Source: Chitinophagales bacterium
GTDB taxonomy: Bacteria > Bacteroidota > Bacteroidia > Chitinophagales > Saprospiraceae
Length of the DNA stretch: 64,000 nt
Direction: 5' to 3'
Assembly (NCBI GenBank): GCA_017303475.1
Contig: JAFLBO010000013.1
Span: 98,797 to 162,796, forward strand
This document shows, piece after piece, positions 19,247-27,386 of the stretch; the first letter of the stretch is position 1, and the number at the start of each line of letters is the position of its first letter. The position numbers were made by a program, and so were the translations under genes. Below the pieces are notes generated by a model, which searched no databases, was not told the origin of the DNA, and saw nothing but the letters and a program-made list of their open reading frames with translations.

Positions 19247-19876
19247 TTAAGCGTAAAGCGCGCCCCAGGATTCCGGGTTTTCGCGCCATTGTTTCAGCGT
19301 GTTCAGATCGGATTCAGACACATATCCGGTGCGGGCTGCTTCCTGCACCAGTGCATCATAATTGGATAATGTGGTGAAAGGCACATCTTTGTCTGCAAAG
19401 GCTTTATCGGCCTTAGCAAAACCGTATTGAAAAATAGCGAGCACGCCGGTTACTATAGCGCCTGCATCGCGCAGGGCATCTACAGCTACCAGGCAGCTGC
19501 CGCCGGTACTGATCAGGTCTTCAATCACCAGCACCCGTTGTCCGGTTTTAAGTTCGCCTTCAATCTGATTTCGGCGGCCGTGATCTTTGGCACTGCTGCG
19601 CACATAGATAAAAGGTTTTTCCAAAATATCTGCCAAAAGGGCGCCATGCGGAATTCCGGCGGTGGCTACACCAGCCACCACATCAAAATCTCCGAAACTG
19701 CGGGATTTTTCCGCCAGACAATTCTTCAGGAAACTGCGCACTGCCGGGTGCGAAAGTGCAACACGGTTATCACAATAAATAGGAGATAGTAACCCGGATG
19801 CCCAGGTGAACGGTTCGTTAGGACTAAGCTTTACTGCCTTGATTTCCAACAAATTGCGTGCGACTTCGGATTCCAA
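19247..19876 (-). CDS. pyrE: Orotate phosphoribosyltransferase
   Basis: Converts orotate and PRPP to orotidine monophosphate in pyrimidine synthesis. The substrate loop 'SPIYCDNRVALSHP' , 'VAGVATAGIPHGALLAD' and the PRPP motif 'VLVIEDLISTGGSCL' are intact. Family members start just before 'EVARNLLEIKA'. No ATG is in frame there; the best fit is a TTG at 19876, giving about 209 residues. The open frame continues to a GTG at 19960, but that would add 28 residues not usual for the family and would overlap the promoter of the divergent Nudix gene (19961-19968). A non-ATG start seems certain, the exact codon not. Confidence 0.88.
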   Translation of the reverse strand: MESEVARNLLEIKAVKLSPNEPFTWASGLLSPIYCDNRVALSHPAVRSFLKNCLAEKSRSFGDFDVVAGVATAGIPHGALLADILEKPFIYVRSSAKDHGRRNQIEGELKTGQRVLVIEDLISTGGSCLVAVDALRDAGAIVTGVLAIFQYGFAKADKAFADKDVPFTTLSNYDALVQEAARTGYVSESDLNTLKQWRENPESWGALYA

Positions 19877-19960
19877 AATGCTGTTATGGTATGAACGGTG
19901 AAATGGGAATTGGAGCAAATAAGCTTCGGAACTTCTACCATGAAAAGCCCCATAAGGCAC

Positions 19961-19968
19961 TACATTTG
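19961..19968 (+). promoter_or_regulatory. Minus-7 box TACATTTG
   Basis: Perfect TAnnTTTG match 20 bases before the GTG start of the Nudix gene. No clear minus-33 TTG. Confidence 0.5.
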
Positions 19969-19988
19969 CCGCAAATTACAAAAAGATC

Positions 19989-20624
19989 GTGCCGCAAAAC
20001 TATAAAATCTACCATAACGGAAGACCCGTTTTTATCACAAGTCCGGAAGGAGCGCAAGAATTGGGGTACGTAGCGGATAGATTCACCCATGTAATGCTCT
20101 ACGTAGGCAAGCGCAAACTCATCAAAAATTACCTGGATTTGCTCGATAAAAACCGCCAAATGAAGGCTGTAGTGCTCTACCACCCCGATGTTGAGATGCT
20201 ATGGCAGGAATTTCAGGCTTGCTTCAAAGTGCAGGAAGCGGCGGGTGGATACGTCCTGAACGAGCAAAAAAAATTACTCGTCTTTTACCGTCGTGGCTCC
20301 TGGGATCTCCCAAAAGGTAAAATTGACCCGGGCGAAACGCCCGAACAAGCCGCTGTTCGAGAAGTGCAGGAAGAAACCGGCATCCAAAATATTCAGCTCG
20401 GCAGCTTTCTTACCCACACTTACCACACCTTTGAACAAAAAGACAAACGAATCCTCAAAAAAACCTGGTGGTACCACATGGACACTACCGATACCCAGGT
20501 AGTACCCCAAACGGAGGAAGACATTGAAGAAATTATCTGGGTTGATCCTACCCATTGGCTCCAAACTGAACCTGAGGTGTACCCAAACATTCAGGAGGTG
20601 ATCCGACTTGGTTCGCAGAAATGA
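19989..20624 (+). CDS. Nudix hydrolase
   Basis: 211 residues starting at GTG (19989). The Nudix box is complete: 'GKIDPGETPEQAA' running into 'REVQEETGI' (residues 115-137), giving the metal-binding REXXEE. The N-terminal 90 residues are an extra domain of unknown role, seen in other Bacteroidota Nudix proteins. The substrate, a nucleoside diphosphate linked to some moiety, cannot be read from the sequence. The stop overlaps an alternative start of the decarboxylase gene as ATGA at 20621-20624, so translation may be coupled. Confidence 0.88.
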   Translation: MPQNYKIYHNGRPVFITSPEGAQELGYVADRFTHVMLYVGKRKLIKNYLDLLDKNRQMKAVVLYHPDVEMLWQEFQACFKVQEAAGGYVLNEQKKLLVFYRRGSWDLPKGKIDPGETPEQAAVREVQEETGIQNIQLGSFLTHTYHTFEQKDKRILKKTWWYHMDTTDTQVVPQTEEDIEEIIWVDPTHWLQTEPEVYPNIQEVIRLGSQK

Positions 20625-20668
20625 TCCAACATGCGCTAACTTTACCGTTTAAAACAATCACTACAACC

Positions 20669-21322
20669 ATGCTGCTTCGCATCCACAAAGAAGGAACCAC
20701 CATACTATTAGTTACAGCCCTCATTCTGATTGCCCTGAATGTGGCAGCTCAGCAATTTTTGCCCATCATTTTTTGGCCATTGCTGGTGCTTTCTGTTGCC
20801 TTTTATATCATTGTACTGCAATTCTTCAGGAATCCGGTACGGGAAGTGCTTACTACCGACAACCACCTGGTGTATGCTCCGGCAGATGGCCGGGTCTGCG
20901 TGATCGAAGAAGTGTTTGAACCGGAATATTTCAAGGAAAAGCGGCTTCAGGTATCCATTTTCATGTCGCCCTTTAATGTGCATGTAAACCGAAATCCGGT
21001 GAGTGGCGTGGTGAATTATTTCCGTTATCACCCGGGCAAATACCTGGTGGCCTGGCACCCTAAAAGCAGCACAGAAAACGAACGCACCACTGTAGTGTAT
21101 GACTTTGGACAAGGCGAAATCCTGATGCGCCAGATTGCCGGCGCACTGGCTAAACGTATCAAATGGTACATCGGCGAAGGAGATAAGGTGCAACAGGGCG
21201 GCGACATGGGTTTTATCAAATTTGGCTCCCGGGTAGACCTCTACCTACCACTCGATGCCAAGGTAGAAGTGGTAATGGACCAACACGTTAAAGGTAACAA
21301 AACAATCATTGCTAAAATTTGA
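20669..21322 (+). CDS. psd: Phosphatidylserine decarboxylase family protein
   Basis: About 217 residues from MLLRIHKEG, the usual family start; an in-frame ATG at 20621 is also open. Two N-terminal membrane segments precede the catalytic region: 'YAPADGRVCVIEE', 'IFMSPFNVHVNRNPVSG', and the C-terminal 'GFIKFGSRVDLYLP', where the GS pair is the self-cleavage site that makes the pyruvoyl cofactor. It belongs to the short Psd form and converts phosphatidylserine to phosphatidylethanolamine at the inner membrane. Gene order Nudix then psd on one strand suggests cotranscription, though a TAACTTTA near-box at 20637-20644 may give it its own promoter. Confidence 0.9.
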   Translation: MLLRIHKEGTTILLVTALILIALNVAAQQFLPIIFWPLLVLSVAFYIIVLQFFRNPVREVLTTDNHLVYAPADGRVCVIEEVFEPEYFKEKRLQVSIFMSPFNVHVNRNPVSGVVNYFRYHPGKYLVAWHPKSSTENERTTVVYDFGQGEILMRQIAGALAKRIKWYIGEGDKVQQGGDMGFIKFGSRVDLYLPLDAKVEVVMDQHVKGNKTIIAKI

Positions 21323-21329
21323 GTGTTTT

Positions 21330-21445
21330 CACCACTAAACCACTAAGAACACGAAGATTAAGTATCCTTAGTGCCTCAGTGGCTTAGTGGTGAAAAAACC
21401 AGGCGCCCAACCAAAACACTAAAACACTAAAACACCAAAACACTC
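21330..21445. repeat. CACTAAG hairpin with AAACACTC ends
   Basis: Core arms CACCACTAA (21330) and TTAGTGGTG (to 21392) around a variable loop; outside them GAGTGTTTT (21321) can pair with the AAAACACT units at 21413-21445. Lies between psd and the YceI gene. Confidence 0.75.
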
Positions 21446-21458
21446 AATCCCTCCAATA

Positions 21459-22139
21459 GTGAAAAATTCAATCCTGCTCATGCTCGCGCTGGCATTCATC
21501 TCTGCCTGCCAAAACGATCCCAAACCGGAAGCTGCTGCCGTTGTGGCCACCCCACAACCAGATACTACTGCCCAAACAACTGCTGCGCCAGACACCAGTA
21601 TCAATGGTGTATTCACTATAACAGAAGGCGTAGTGAACTGGACCGGTGCACATACCCTGAATAAGGACGGCCACGAAGGCACCATTACGGTAGAAAGTGG
21701 AGAAATCCAGGTAAATCAGGGCCTGGTTAAAAGTGGCAAAGTATTACTGGACATGAACTCCATCGCAGTGACCGATATCAAAGATCCCGGCGAACGCAAA
21801 GACCTGGAATCTCACCTGAAGGACGCTGATTTTTTTGAGGTAAATAAATACCCCAAAGCCGAATTTGTATTCGAGGAAGCACTGTCAGCAAAAGGAGATA
21901 ATTTCAATACCGTGCTTAACGGCCACCTGACCATGAAAGGCAAAAAGGTACCACTTACCATCCCGGTAAGTCTGACACTGAGCGCAAAATCGCTGCAGGC
22001 AGAGTCACCGGCCTTCCCTATTAACCGCACCCAATGGGGCGTTAATTTCCGTTCCGGCATACTCGGCACCACCCGCGATAAGATGATAGACGACACCGTG
22101 CCACTCATCCTGAAGGTGGCAGCTAAAAAGAAAGATTAG
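21459..22139 (+). CDS. YceI-like domain lipoprotein
   Basis: 226 residues starting at GTG. A lipoprotein signal with lipobox 'AFISAC' (Cys 17) is followed by a Pro/Thr/Ala-rich linker to about residue 50 and then a YceI-like lipocalin-fold domain ('EGVVNWTGAH', 'KVLLDMNSIAVTDI', 'YPKAEFVFEEA', 'GHLTMKGKKVPLTIPV', 'NRTQWGVNFRSGI'). The family binds isoprenoid or other lipid-like ligands; the ligand here is unknown. Anchored to a periplasm-facing membrane. It is a single gene flanked by a CACTAAG hairpin upstream. Confidence 0.88.
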   Translation: MKNSILLMLALAFISACQNDPKPEAAAVVATPQPDTTAQTTAAPDTSINGVFTITEGVVNWTGAHTLNKDGHEGTITVESGEIQVNQGLVKSGKVLLDMNSIAVTDIKDPGERKDLESHLKDADFFEVNKYPKAEFVFEEALSAKGDNFNTVLNGHLTMKGKKVPLTIPVSLTLSAKSLQAESPAFPINRTQWGVNFRSGILGTTRDKMIDDTVPLILKVAAKKKD

Positions 22140-22177
22140 TACCCATTCAAGGTAATATCTACTTTTGAAAAGCCTCG

Positions 22178-23134
22178 TCAAATCACTGCTCCTGCGATTT
22201 TCTTCACCGTTTCAGTGTCGCCCATGGTGTAGTAGTGCAAACAAGGCACTCCGGCAGCTTTCAGCTCCCGGGATTGCGCTGTACACCACTCAATACCCAC
22301 CTGCTTGACGGCATCGTCGTCTTTGGCTTTGAGTACCTCCTTAACAAAGTCTTCCGGCAGATTGATGAAAAACTTGCGGGGAATAGAGTTGAGCTGGTAT
22401 TTTTTGGTGAGCGGCTTCAGGCCGGGAATAATCGGCACTTCAATACCGGCTGCTCTACAGGCATCCACGTATTCAAAATACTTGCTGTTGTCGAAAAACA
22501 TCTGGGTAACGATGTACCCGCCTCCGGCGTCAATTTTTTCTTTGGTAAAGTGAAGATCCGTACCAAAGTTGGGTGATTCAAAGTGCTTTTCCGGATAACC
22601 TGCCACCCCGATACAGAAGTCGGTAGGTTCACCGTTTTGGATATTTAGGTCCAGGTATTTGCCCTGGTTCATGCCTACAATCTGGCGCACCAGATCCAAA
22701 GCATATTTATGCCCTTCCGGTTCCGGAATAAACTTGTCTTCAAACTGCCGGGCATCCCCGCGCAAAGCCAGCACATTATTGATGCCCAGGAAATTGAGGT
22801 CAATGAGCGCATTTTCCGTTTCTTCTACCGTAAAACCGCCACAAATCAGGTGCGGCACCGCATCAACACCGTACCGGTGCATAATAGCTGCGCAAATACC
22901 TACCGTACCCGGACGCTTTCGGATAGCCGTTTTTTCATAGTATCCTGAAGGGCGTTTTTTATAAATAAACTCCTCCCGGTGATAGGTGACATCAATAAAC
23001 GGAGGCTTAAACTCCATCAACGCATCCAGCGTATTGAAAATAGCCTGCATACTCCCTCCCTTCAACGGAGGAAGCACCTCAAAGGAAACCAAGGTCTTGC
23101 CCTTCGCTTTTTGTATGTGTTCGGTGACTTTCAA
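22178..23134 (-). CDS. metF: Methylenetetrahydrofolate reductase [NAD(P)H]
   Basis: About 318 residues. Reduces 5,10-methylene-THF to 5-methyl-THF for methionine synthesis, using FAD. Family marks: 'LVSFEVLPPLKGG' (catalytic Glu), 'IDVTYHREEF', 'VPHLICGGFT', 'NVLALRGD', 'GVAGYPEKH', 'VTQMFFDN'. The start is set at a TTG (23134), giving (M)KVTEHIQKAKGK like its relatives. The open frame extends 51 residues further, but that part is a translated TGAG tandem repeat ('THSLTHSFTH') and a CACTAAG hairpin, so it is unlikely to be protein. The TGAG repeat lies only three bases before the start codon and would form the leader. Confidence 0.9.
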   Translation of the reverse strand: MKVTEHIQKAKGKTLVSFEVLPPLKGGSMQAIFNTLDALMEFKPPFIDVTYHREEFIYKKRPSGYYEKTAIRKRPGTVGICAAIMHRYGVDAVPHLICGGFTVEETENALIDLNFLGINNVLALRGDARQFEDKFIPEPEGHKYALDLVRQIVGMNQGKYLDLNIQNGEPTDFCIGVAGYPEKHFESPNFGTDLHFTKEKIDAGGGYIVTQMFFDNSKYFEYVDACRAAGIEVPIIPGLKPLTKKYQLNSIPRKFFINLPEDFVKEVLKAKDDDAVKQVGIEWCTAQSRELKAAGVPCLHYYTMGDTETVKKIAGAVI

Positions 23135-23136
23135 AG

Positions 23137-23200
23137 TGAATGAGTGAGTGAGTGAATGAGTGAATGAGTGAGTGAGTGAGTGAGTGAGTGTGTGAGTGAG
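23137..23200. repeat. TGAGTGAG tandem repeat in the metF leader
   Basis: About 15 four-base TGAG units with scattered TGAA. Slippage here would change the distance between start codon and upstream hairpin without touching the protein. Confidence 0.85.
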
Positions 23201-23291
23201 CTTGAGTTTTTTCACCACTAAGCCACTGAGGACACTAAGGGTACTTATTCTTAGTGCCCTCAGTGGCTTAGTGGTGAAAAAACTCAAGCTC
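23198..23291. repeat. CACTAAG palindrome with private outer arms
   Basis: Core CACCACTAAGCCACTGAG and complement, extended outward by GAGCTTGAGTTTTTT on the left arm and its complement on the right, sequences not shared with other copies of the family. Confidence 0.88.
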
Positions 23292-23311
23292 TCTCACTCA
23301 ACCACGCTCTA

Positions 23312-25258
23312 CTATTTCTGTGCATTCGCCCGGTCGCGGAATTCCTTGGCCTGGGCTGCATTTCCGGTGGCTTCGCTGATTTCGGCGATGGACTCCAGGG
23401 TTCGGATGTCTTCATAACCGCGGTTGAGGGCAAATTCCAGGAAATACAGCGCGGCATTGGCGTCGTTCTTTTGTTTCCAGAAAAACTCATAACCCACCCG
23501 GTAACAGAAGGCCATGTATTTTTCAGCATTCGAGCCATCCAAATACTTCATGTACGCCGCCAGGTTGTTACGGAACGTATTGTTGTATGGAATCCGCTCA
23601 ATCACATACTCGGCTTCATGGAAAAACTTGTCGAGCTGGTGATCTATCTGGAACCGGGCCGCAGCCACATTAAATTTCATAATTAGCGCCGCACCGTAGT
23701 TTGGATTGATTTCCAGCGAGCGCTTGATATGGTATTCCATTTCAGTAACCAGCGCTTTCTTCACTTCCTGATCCTTTTCCTTCACGTATTTTTCCTGATA
23801 TAAACCAGTAACATAGAAACAATGCGAGCGGGCACTGCCTTCCGACACCTCTACAGCTGCCTTGTTCAGGGTAAATCCACTTTGCCAGTCGGGTATGCGC
23901 GTAATGGTTCTTGCAGCATATAAACCTCCAATGGCAGCTGCCAGAATTATCCCTATCGGATACACAGCACCGGGTTTTTCTTTGAACCAAACCGGAAGTT
24001 TTTCTGCAAAAAACCAACCCAGCACCAAACAGAACGCAATAGACGGCATGTACAGGAAGCGCTCATTCATGAAGGTGCCAATGGAAACAAACAGGTTGGA
24101 AACTATACTGAGGGTGGCCAGATAGAACAAAATGGCATAGGCCAGTACATTGCCTTTTTTCAATTTCCACAGGGCCCAAACGGCCATGGCAGCATAACCC
24201 ACAACCCCAATCAGTGCACGCCAGTCAGACCAGCTCACCTTGGGAACATGGTACGGATAGTAATCAATAGTAAGCGGATGCGGCACAAACAGCAGCTTCA
24301 CATACCAGGCCAGGGTGAGGAAAATGGTAGCCAAACGCTCGTCTTTACCCATGCCCAGGAACGGATTGTTCATGATATCCGTGCTGGCATCAATGCCTTT
24401 TTCCGACTCCAGCCAGTAGCCAAGCGCCTCATAACGTGCCCAAACAAACACCAGAGCCGCCACCAGCAAAGGCAGCAGGGAAATAAGGGACCGACGGAAG
24501 CTAACCGGGGTAAACATCCAAATGGTGAGCGGAATAACCGCCACAAACGTAAGGGCATTCTCCTTGGCAAACATACCCAACAACAACGAAACACCCGAAA
24601 TGGCCAGGTACCACCAGGCTTTGGTATCGTAATATTTCAACGCAGCCCACAAAGCGCCCAGACTTCCCAAAACAGCTAAAATTTCGTCGCGACCTTTAAT
24701 ATTGGCCACACATTCCACATGCAAAGGATGCAACATGTAAAACGCTGATGCCAAAAAAGCCAGACTGAAATACCATTTGCCACCCTCGCGTACAGGGAAC
24801 AGACCCAACAAAATGCGGTAAAGCAAAATGCCGGTCAAACCGTACAATAATACATTAAAAAAGTGCCCCGCCGCTGGCTTGTCCGGACCGAAAAACTGTA
24901 CTTCCATGGCAAAAGTAGCCAGAGACAGCGGACGATATCGGCCACCTTCCAAAAGGAATTTTTGCTCCTTGAAATACCCCATGAAACTGTCGGTGCTGAA
25001 AATCTGACGAATACCGGCCAGTCCTTTCTGAACATATTCATTCTTCCAATACACCATTTCATCGTCCAGCACATAACCGTATTTTAAACCAATAAAATAC
25101 AGTCCATAAGCTGAAACCAGCATCAGCAGCGCCGGCAGCCAGTGCTGACCCCAAAAATCCGGGCCAAAGGTGTGCGTAAGCGCAGCGCTATCAGCAGGCG
25201 CCTGGGAGGCAGTTGGTTTGGTAGAAGATGCGGGTTTGGATTTGCTTTTTGCAGCCAT
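23312..25258 (-). CDS. TMTC-like multi-pass membrane protein with C-terminal TPRs
   Basis: 648 residues. After a short Ser/Lys/Ala-rich cytoplasmic start come about 11 hydrophobic segments between residues 40 and 470, then a soluble TPR-like tail. Motifs 'DDEMVYWKN' and 'FYMLHPLHVECVANIKGRDE' match the GT-C fold glycosyltransferases of the TMTC/DUF1736 kind, where the DD/DE motif and the HPxHxE motif are typical. By family it may transfer a sugar such as mannose to proteins on the periplasmic side from a lipid-linked donor; that is inference. A TACTTTTG minus-7 box at 25285-25292 precedes the start. Confidence 0.75.
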   Translation of the reverse strand: MAAKSKSKPASSTKPTASQAPADSAALTHTFGPDFWGQHWLPALLMLVSAYGLYFIGLKYGYVLDDEMVYWKNEYVQKGLAGIRQIFSTDSFMGYFKEQKFLLEGGRYRPLSLATFAMEVQFFGPDKPAAGHFFNVLLYGLTGILLYRILLGLFPVREGGKWYFSLAFLASAFYMLHPLHVECVANIKGRDEILAVLGSLGALWAALKYYDTKAWWYLAISGVSLLLGMFAKENALTFVAVIPLTIWMFTPVSFRRSLISLLPLLVAALVFVWARYEALGYWLESEKGIDASTDIMNNPFLGMGKDERLATIFLTLAWYVKLLFVPHPLTIDYYPYHVPKVSWSDWRALIGVVGYAAMAVWALWKLKKGNVLAYAILFYLATLSIVSNLFVSIGTFMNERFLYMPSIAFCLVLGWFFAEKLPVWFKEKPGAVYPIGIILAAAIGGLYAARTITRIPDWQSGFTLNKAAVEVSEGSARSHCFYVTGLYQEKYVKEKDQEVKKALVTEMEYHIKRSLEINPNYGAALIMKFNVAAARFQIDHQLDKFFHEAEYVIERIPYNNTFRNNLAAYMKYLDGSNAEKYMAFCYRVGYEFFWKQKNDANAALYFLEFALNRGYEDIRTLESIAEISEATGNAAQAKEFRDRANAQK

Positions 25259-25284
25259 AAATTTGATGAGCTTGAATCGAGGGG

Positions 25285-25292
25285 CAAAAGTA
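25285..25292 (-). promoter_or_regulatory. Minus-7 box TACTTTTG
   Basis: Perfect TAnnTTTG on the minus strand, 26 bases before the ATG at 25258. Confidence 0.5.
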
Positions 25293-25527
25293 GCAGTTAT
25301 ACCGGCATTTTTCCCTTTTTACCTCTGGTGGTATTTCTTTCTCAGGCAACTGACATCAGCCAGCCCTGAAGATTTTAACGATTTCAAAACAGCTTACTTC
25401 CCAACCCTTCTTTTTATCCCTTCCGTTTACGAATCAGACTGCTGGAATTTTAAACGCTGGACTTGGGCCCGAATGGTTTGATCCAACAGTCTAACGCCCA
25501 ACAGTCCAACAACCTAATACACATGTT

Positions 25528-26670
25528 ATGAACAAAAACAATTCTCTCATCGCTCTGTGGGCATTTTTGCTCTGCACAACCCAAATACAAGCCCAAACCG
25601 GCTGTATCGACACCGCCCTGATCAATCCCGACATAGGTTGTCCGGCCGTATACGACCCAGTATGCGGCTGCAACGGTGTTACCTATGGCAACTCCTGTGA
25701 AGCCCTCAATTTTTATGGCGTTGCCTCCTTCGTACCGGGCGAATGCCCCGTGCAATCCTGCAACTGTGAAGAAAAGTTTGATTACACCCTCGAAGGCAAC
25801 CAATTGCATGCCTGGTTTGATTTCGGCGGCGAAGATCCCCCATTCTTTTTTTATGTAGAATGGTCGCTAGATGGTGATCAGATCATTGGAACAGGCCTGG
25901 AATTTGATACACTGATTGCACAACCTGGCGCCCATTACCTCTGCGCTACTTATCCAACAGGCGATTTCGTAAACATTACCTGCACCGTTTGCCAAACCAT
26001 CCAGACAGAATCCGTGTGCCCGGATTCCAGTATAATTGATCCCAACGTACTGTGCCCGGAAGTGCTGCAACCCGTTTGTGGCTGCGATGGAAAAACCTAC
26101 GACAATGTTTGTATTGCCCAAAACTACTATGGTATAACATCCTGGACCAAAGGCGTATGCTGTGACACACCAGAGTGCAAGGCCTATTTCGATATAAGCC
26201 TGTTACCCAACAATACCATTTCCATCAAAAACAAATCAATCAATGCAGAAGCTTCCCTGCTCAGTTTGGGTGACGGCGCCATCCACGGCGGGGTGTTTGA
26301 GGAGCTCACGCATACCTACAGCGCTCCCGGAATTTATCAAATTTGCCTGGAAATCAGCAACTTCGCAGGCAGCTGTTCAGACACCTACTGCCAGGAAATC
26401 AACTTCACCACCCCAACCGGCGAGCCGGTAAAACAGGAAACAAATCTGGTTATTGCACCCAATCCGTCCCACGATCAGGCGCAGGTACAGGTCGTGGGCG
26501 CCAATCCGCAACGGGCCTGGCTGTTCGACATGCAAGGAAAATTGGTTTGGCAGGAAAACATACCCACCAGCCATTTCCAGCTCAATGCCCGTCAGCTCCC
26601 GCCCGGACTATATCAATTACAGGTACAAACCGATCGCGGATTCATAGCTCAAAAATGGCTGGTGGAGTAA
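25528..26670 (+). CDS. Secreted T9SS type A protein with two Kazal-like domains
   Basis: 380 residues with a signal peptide (...LCTTQIQAQ). Two Kazal-type modules, at about residues 34-72 ('CPAVYDPVCGCNGVTYGNSC') and 170-212 ('CPEVLQPVCGCDGKTYDNVC'), keep the Cys pattern of serine protease inhibitors. Each is followed by a PKD/SprB-like stretch; the C-terminus is a type A sorting domain ('VIAPNPSHDQAQVQVV...LPPGLYQLQVQT'). It probably sits on the cell surface and could inhibit host or competitor proteases, or protect its own cell from them; both are inference. The stop is one base away from that of the convergent gene at 26672. Confidence 0.82.
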   Translation: MNKNNSLIALWAFLLCTTQIQAQTGCIDTALINPDIGCPAVYDPVCGCNGVTYGNSCEALNFYGVASFVPGECPVQSCNCEEKFDYTLEGNQLHAWFDFGGEDPPFFFYVEWSLDGDQIIGTGLEFDTLIAQPGAHYLCATYPTGDFVNITCTVCQTIQTESVCPDSSIIDPNVLCPEVLQPVCGCDGKTYDNVCIAQNYYGITSWTKGVCCDTPECKAYFDISLLPNNTISIKNKSINAEASLLSLGDGAIHGGVFEELTHTYSAPGIYQICLEISNFAGSCSDTYCQEINFTTPTGEPVKQETNLVIAPNPSHDQAQVQVVGANPQRAWLFDMQGKLVWQENIPTSHFQLNARQLPPGLYQLQVQTDRGFIAQKWLVE

Positions 26671-26671
26671 C

Positions 26672-27199
26672 CTACTCCTTACCGCTCTCGCCGGTGAAAT
26701 AATCTTCCCGGTTTTTGAACAAAACATTGAAGGTGGTCATACTGCCATAGCAACGGGTGATATACTGTTGCAGATTGACCTTATCCTCATCGTCAAGTTT
26801 TTTGTGCGCATTGATATTTTGCTCCAGCACGCGCAGGCGGTCGCGCATCATCACTATTTTATGGAAAAAAGTATCAATGGGCACTTCTTTGGGCTGTACA
26901 CCATCGGCCTGAAGTATCATTTTGCCGTTTTTCCAACGATCGCCCAGCGGAACCATTTCCAGACTTACCCCCGACCAGGCCCTTAAAATGCGTACCAGAG
27001 ATTGTTCTGCCTCGGTAAAAGACACTGTTTCATCCGGCACAATACGTTCCACCACCTGCCAGCCGGAATAATCCTTACCCACCATCTTCAATCCGAATTG
27101 CATAAAACATACTTCATACGCTGCCACATGCAGCCGCACCACTACCCCATCACCAAATGCCGGGTGTTTTACCCTGGAGCCAATACCAAGAAGTTCCAT
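26672..27199 (-). CDS. Conserved hypothetical protein with an SH3/Tudor-like start
   Basis: 175 residues, soluble, no signal. The first 50 residues ('GIGSRVKHPAFGDGVVVRL') look like a small beta-barrel of the CarD/KOW/UvrD-tail type that reads 'G.G..V.H..FG.G.V', and the rest is helical with a charged coiled-coil part ('MRDRLRVLEQNINAHKKL'). The first motif is often found in nucleic-acid-associated proteins. No function is assigned. Its stop codon is one base from the Kazal gene stop, an unusually tight convergent pair without a hairpin between. Confidence 0.6.
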   Translation of the reverse strand: MELLGIGSRVKHPAFGDGVVVRLHVAAYEVCFMQFGLKMVGKDYSGWQVVERIVPDETVSFTEAEQSLVRILRAWSGVSLEMVPLGDRWKNGKMILQADGVQPKEVPIDTFFHKIVMMRDRLRVLEQNINAHKKLDDEDKVNLQQYITRCYGSMTTFNVLFKNREDYFTGESGKE

Positions 27200-27305
27200 T
27201 TTGAATGTGTTTTAATATTAATAGCGTGTTTATTAAAAGTTGCCCGCAAAAATATACCTTTCTTCAAATGTTGCCCTAACTCAAACCCTTCAATCATCAT
27301 CCTCA

Positions 27306-27370
27306 GTACGCCGGAATGGTATTCCGGCAAACCCATCCTTCAATCTTCCCGGAATACCATTCCGGGGTAC
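27306..27370. repeat. Paired GGAATGGTATTCC hairpins
   Basis: Two small palindromes, GCCGGAATGGTATTCCGGC and CCCGGAATACCATTCCGGG, are inverted relative to each other, with GTAC at both outer ends. A single copy lies at 36543-36568. Confidence 0.85.
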
Positions 27371-27386
27371 TATCTTCGCCCTTGAT

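Noticed and set aside
20621..20668. Upstream start for psd at 20621 overlapping the Nudix stop
   Set aside because: The family start MLLRIHKEG at 20669 fits better, though coupling through the ATGA overlap cannot be excluded.
22985..23287. Upstream extension of metF
   Set aside because: Residues are translated TGAG repeat and hairpin; homologous N-termini begin at KVTEHIQ.
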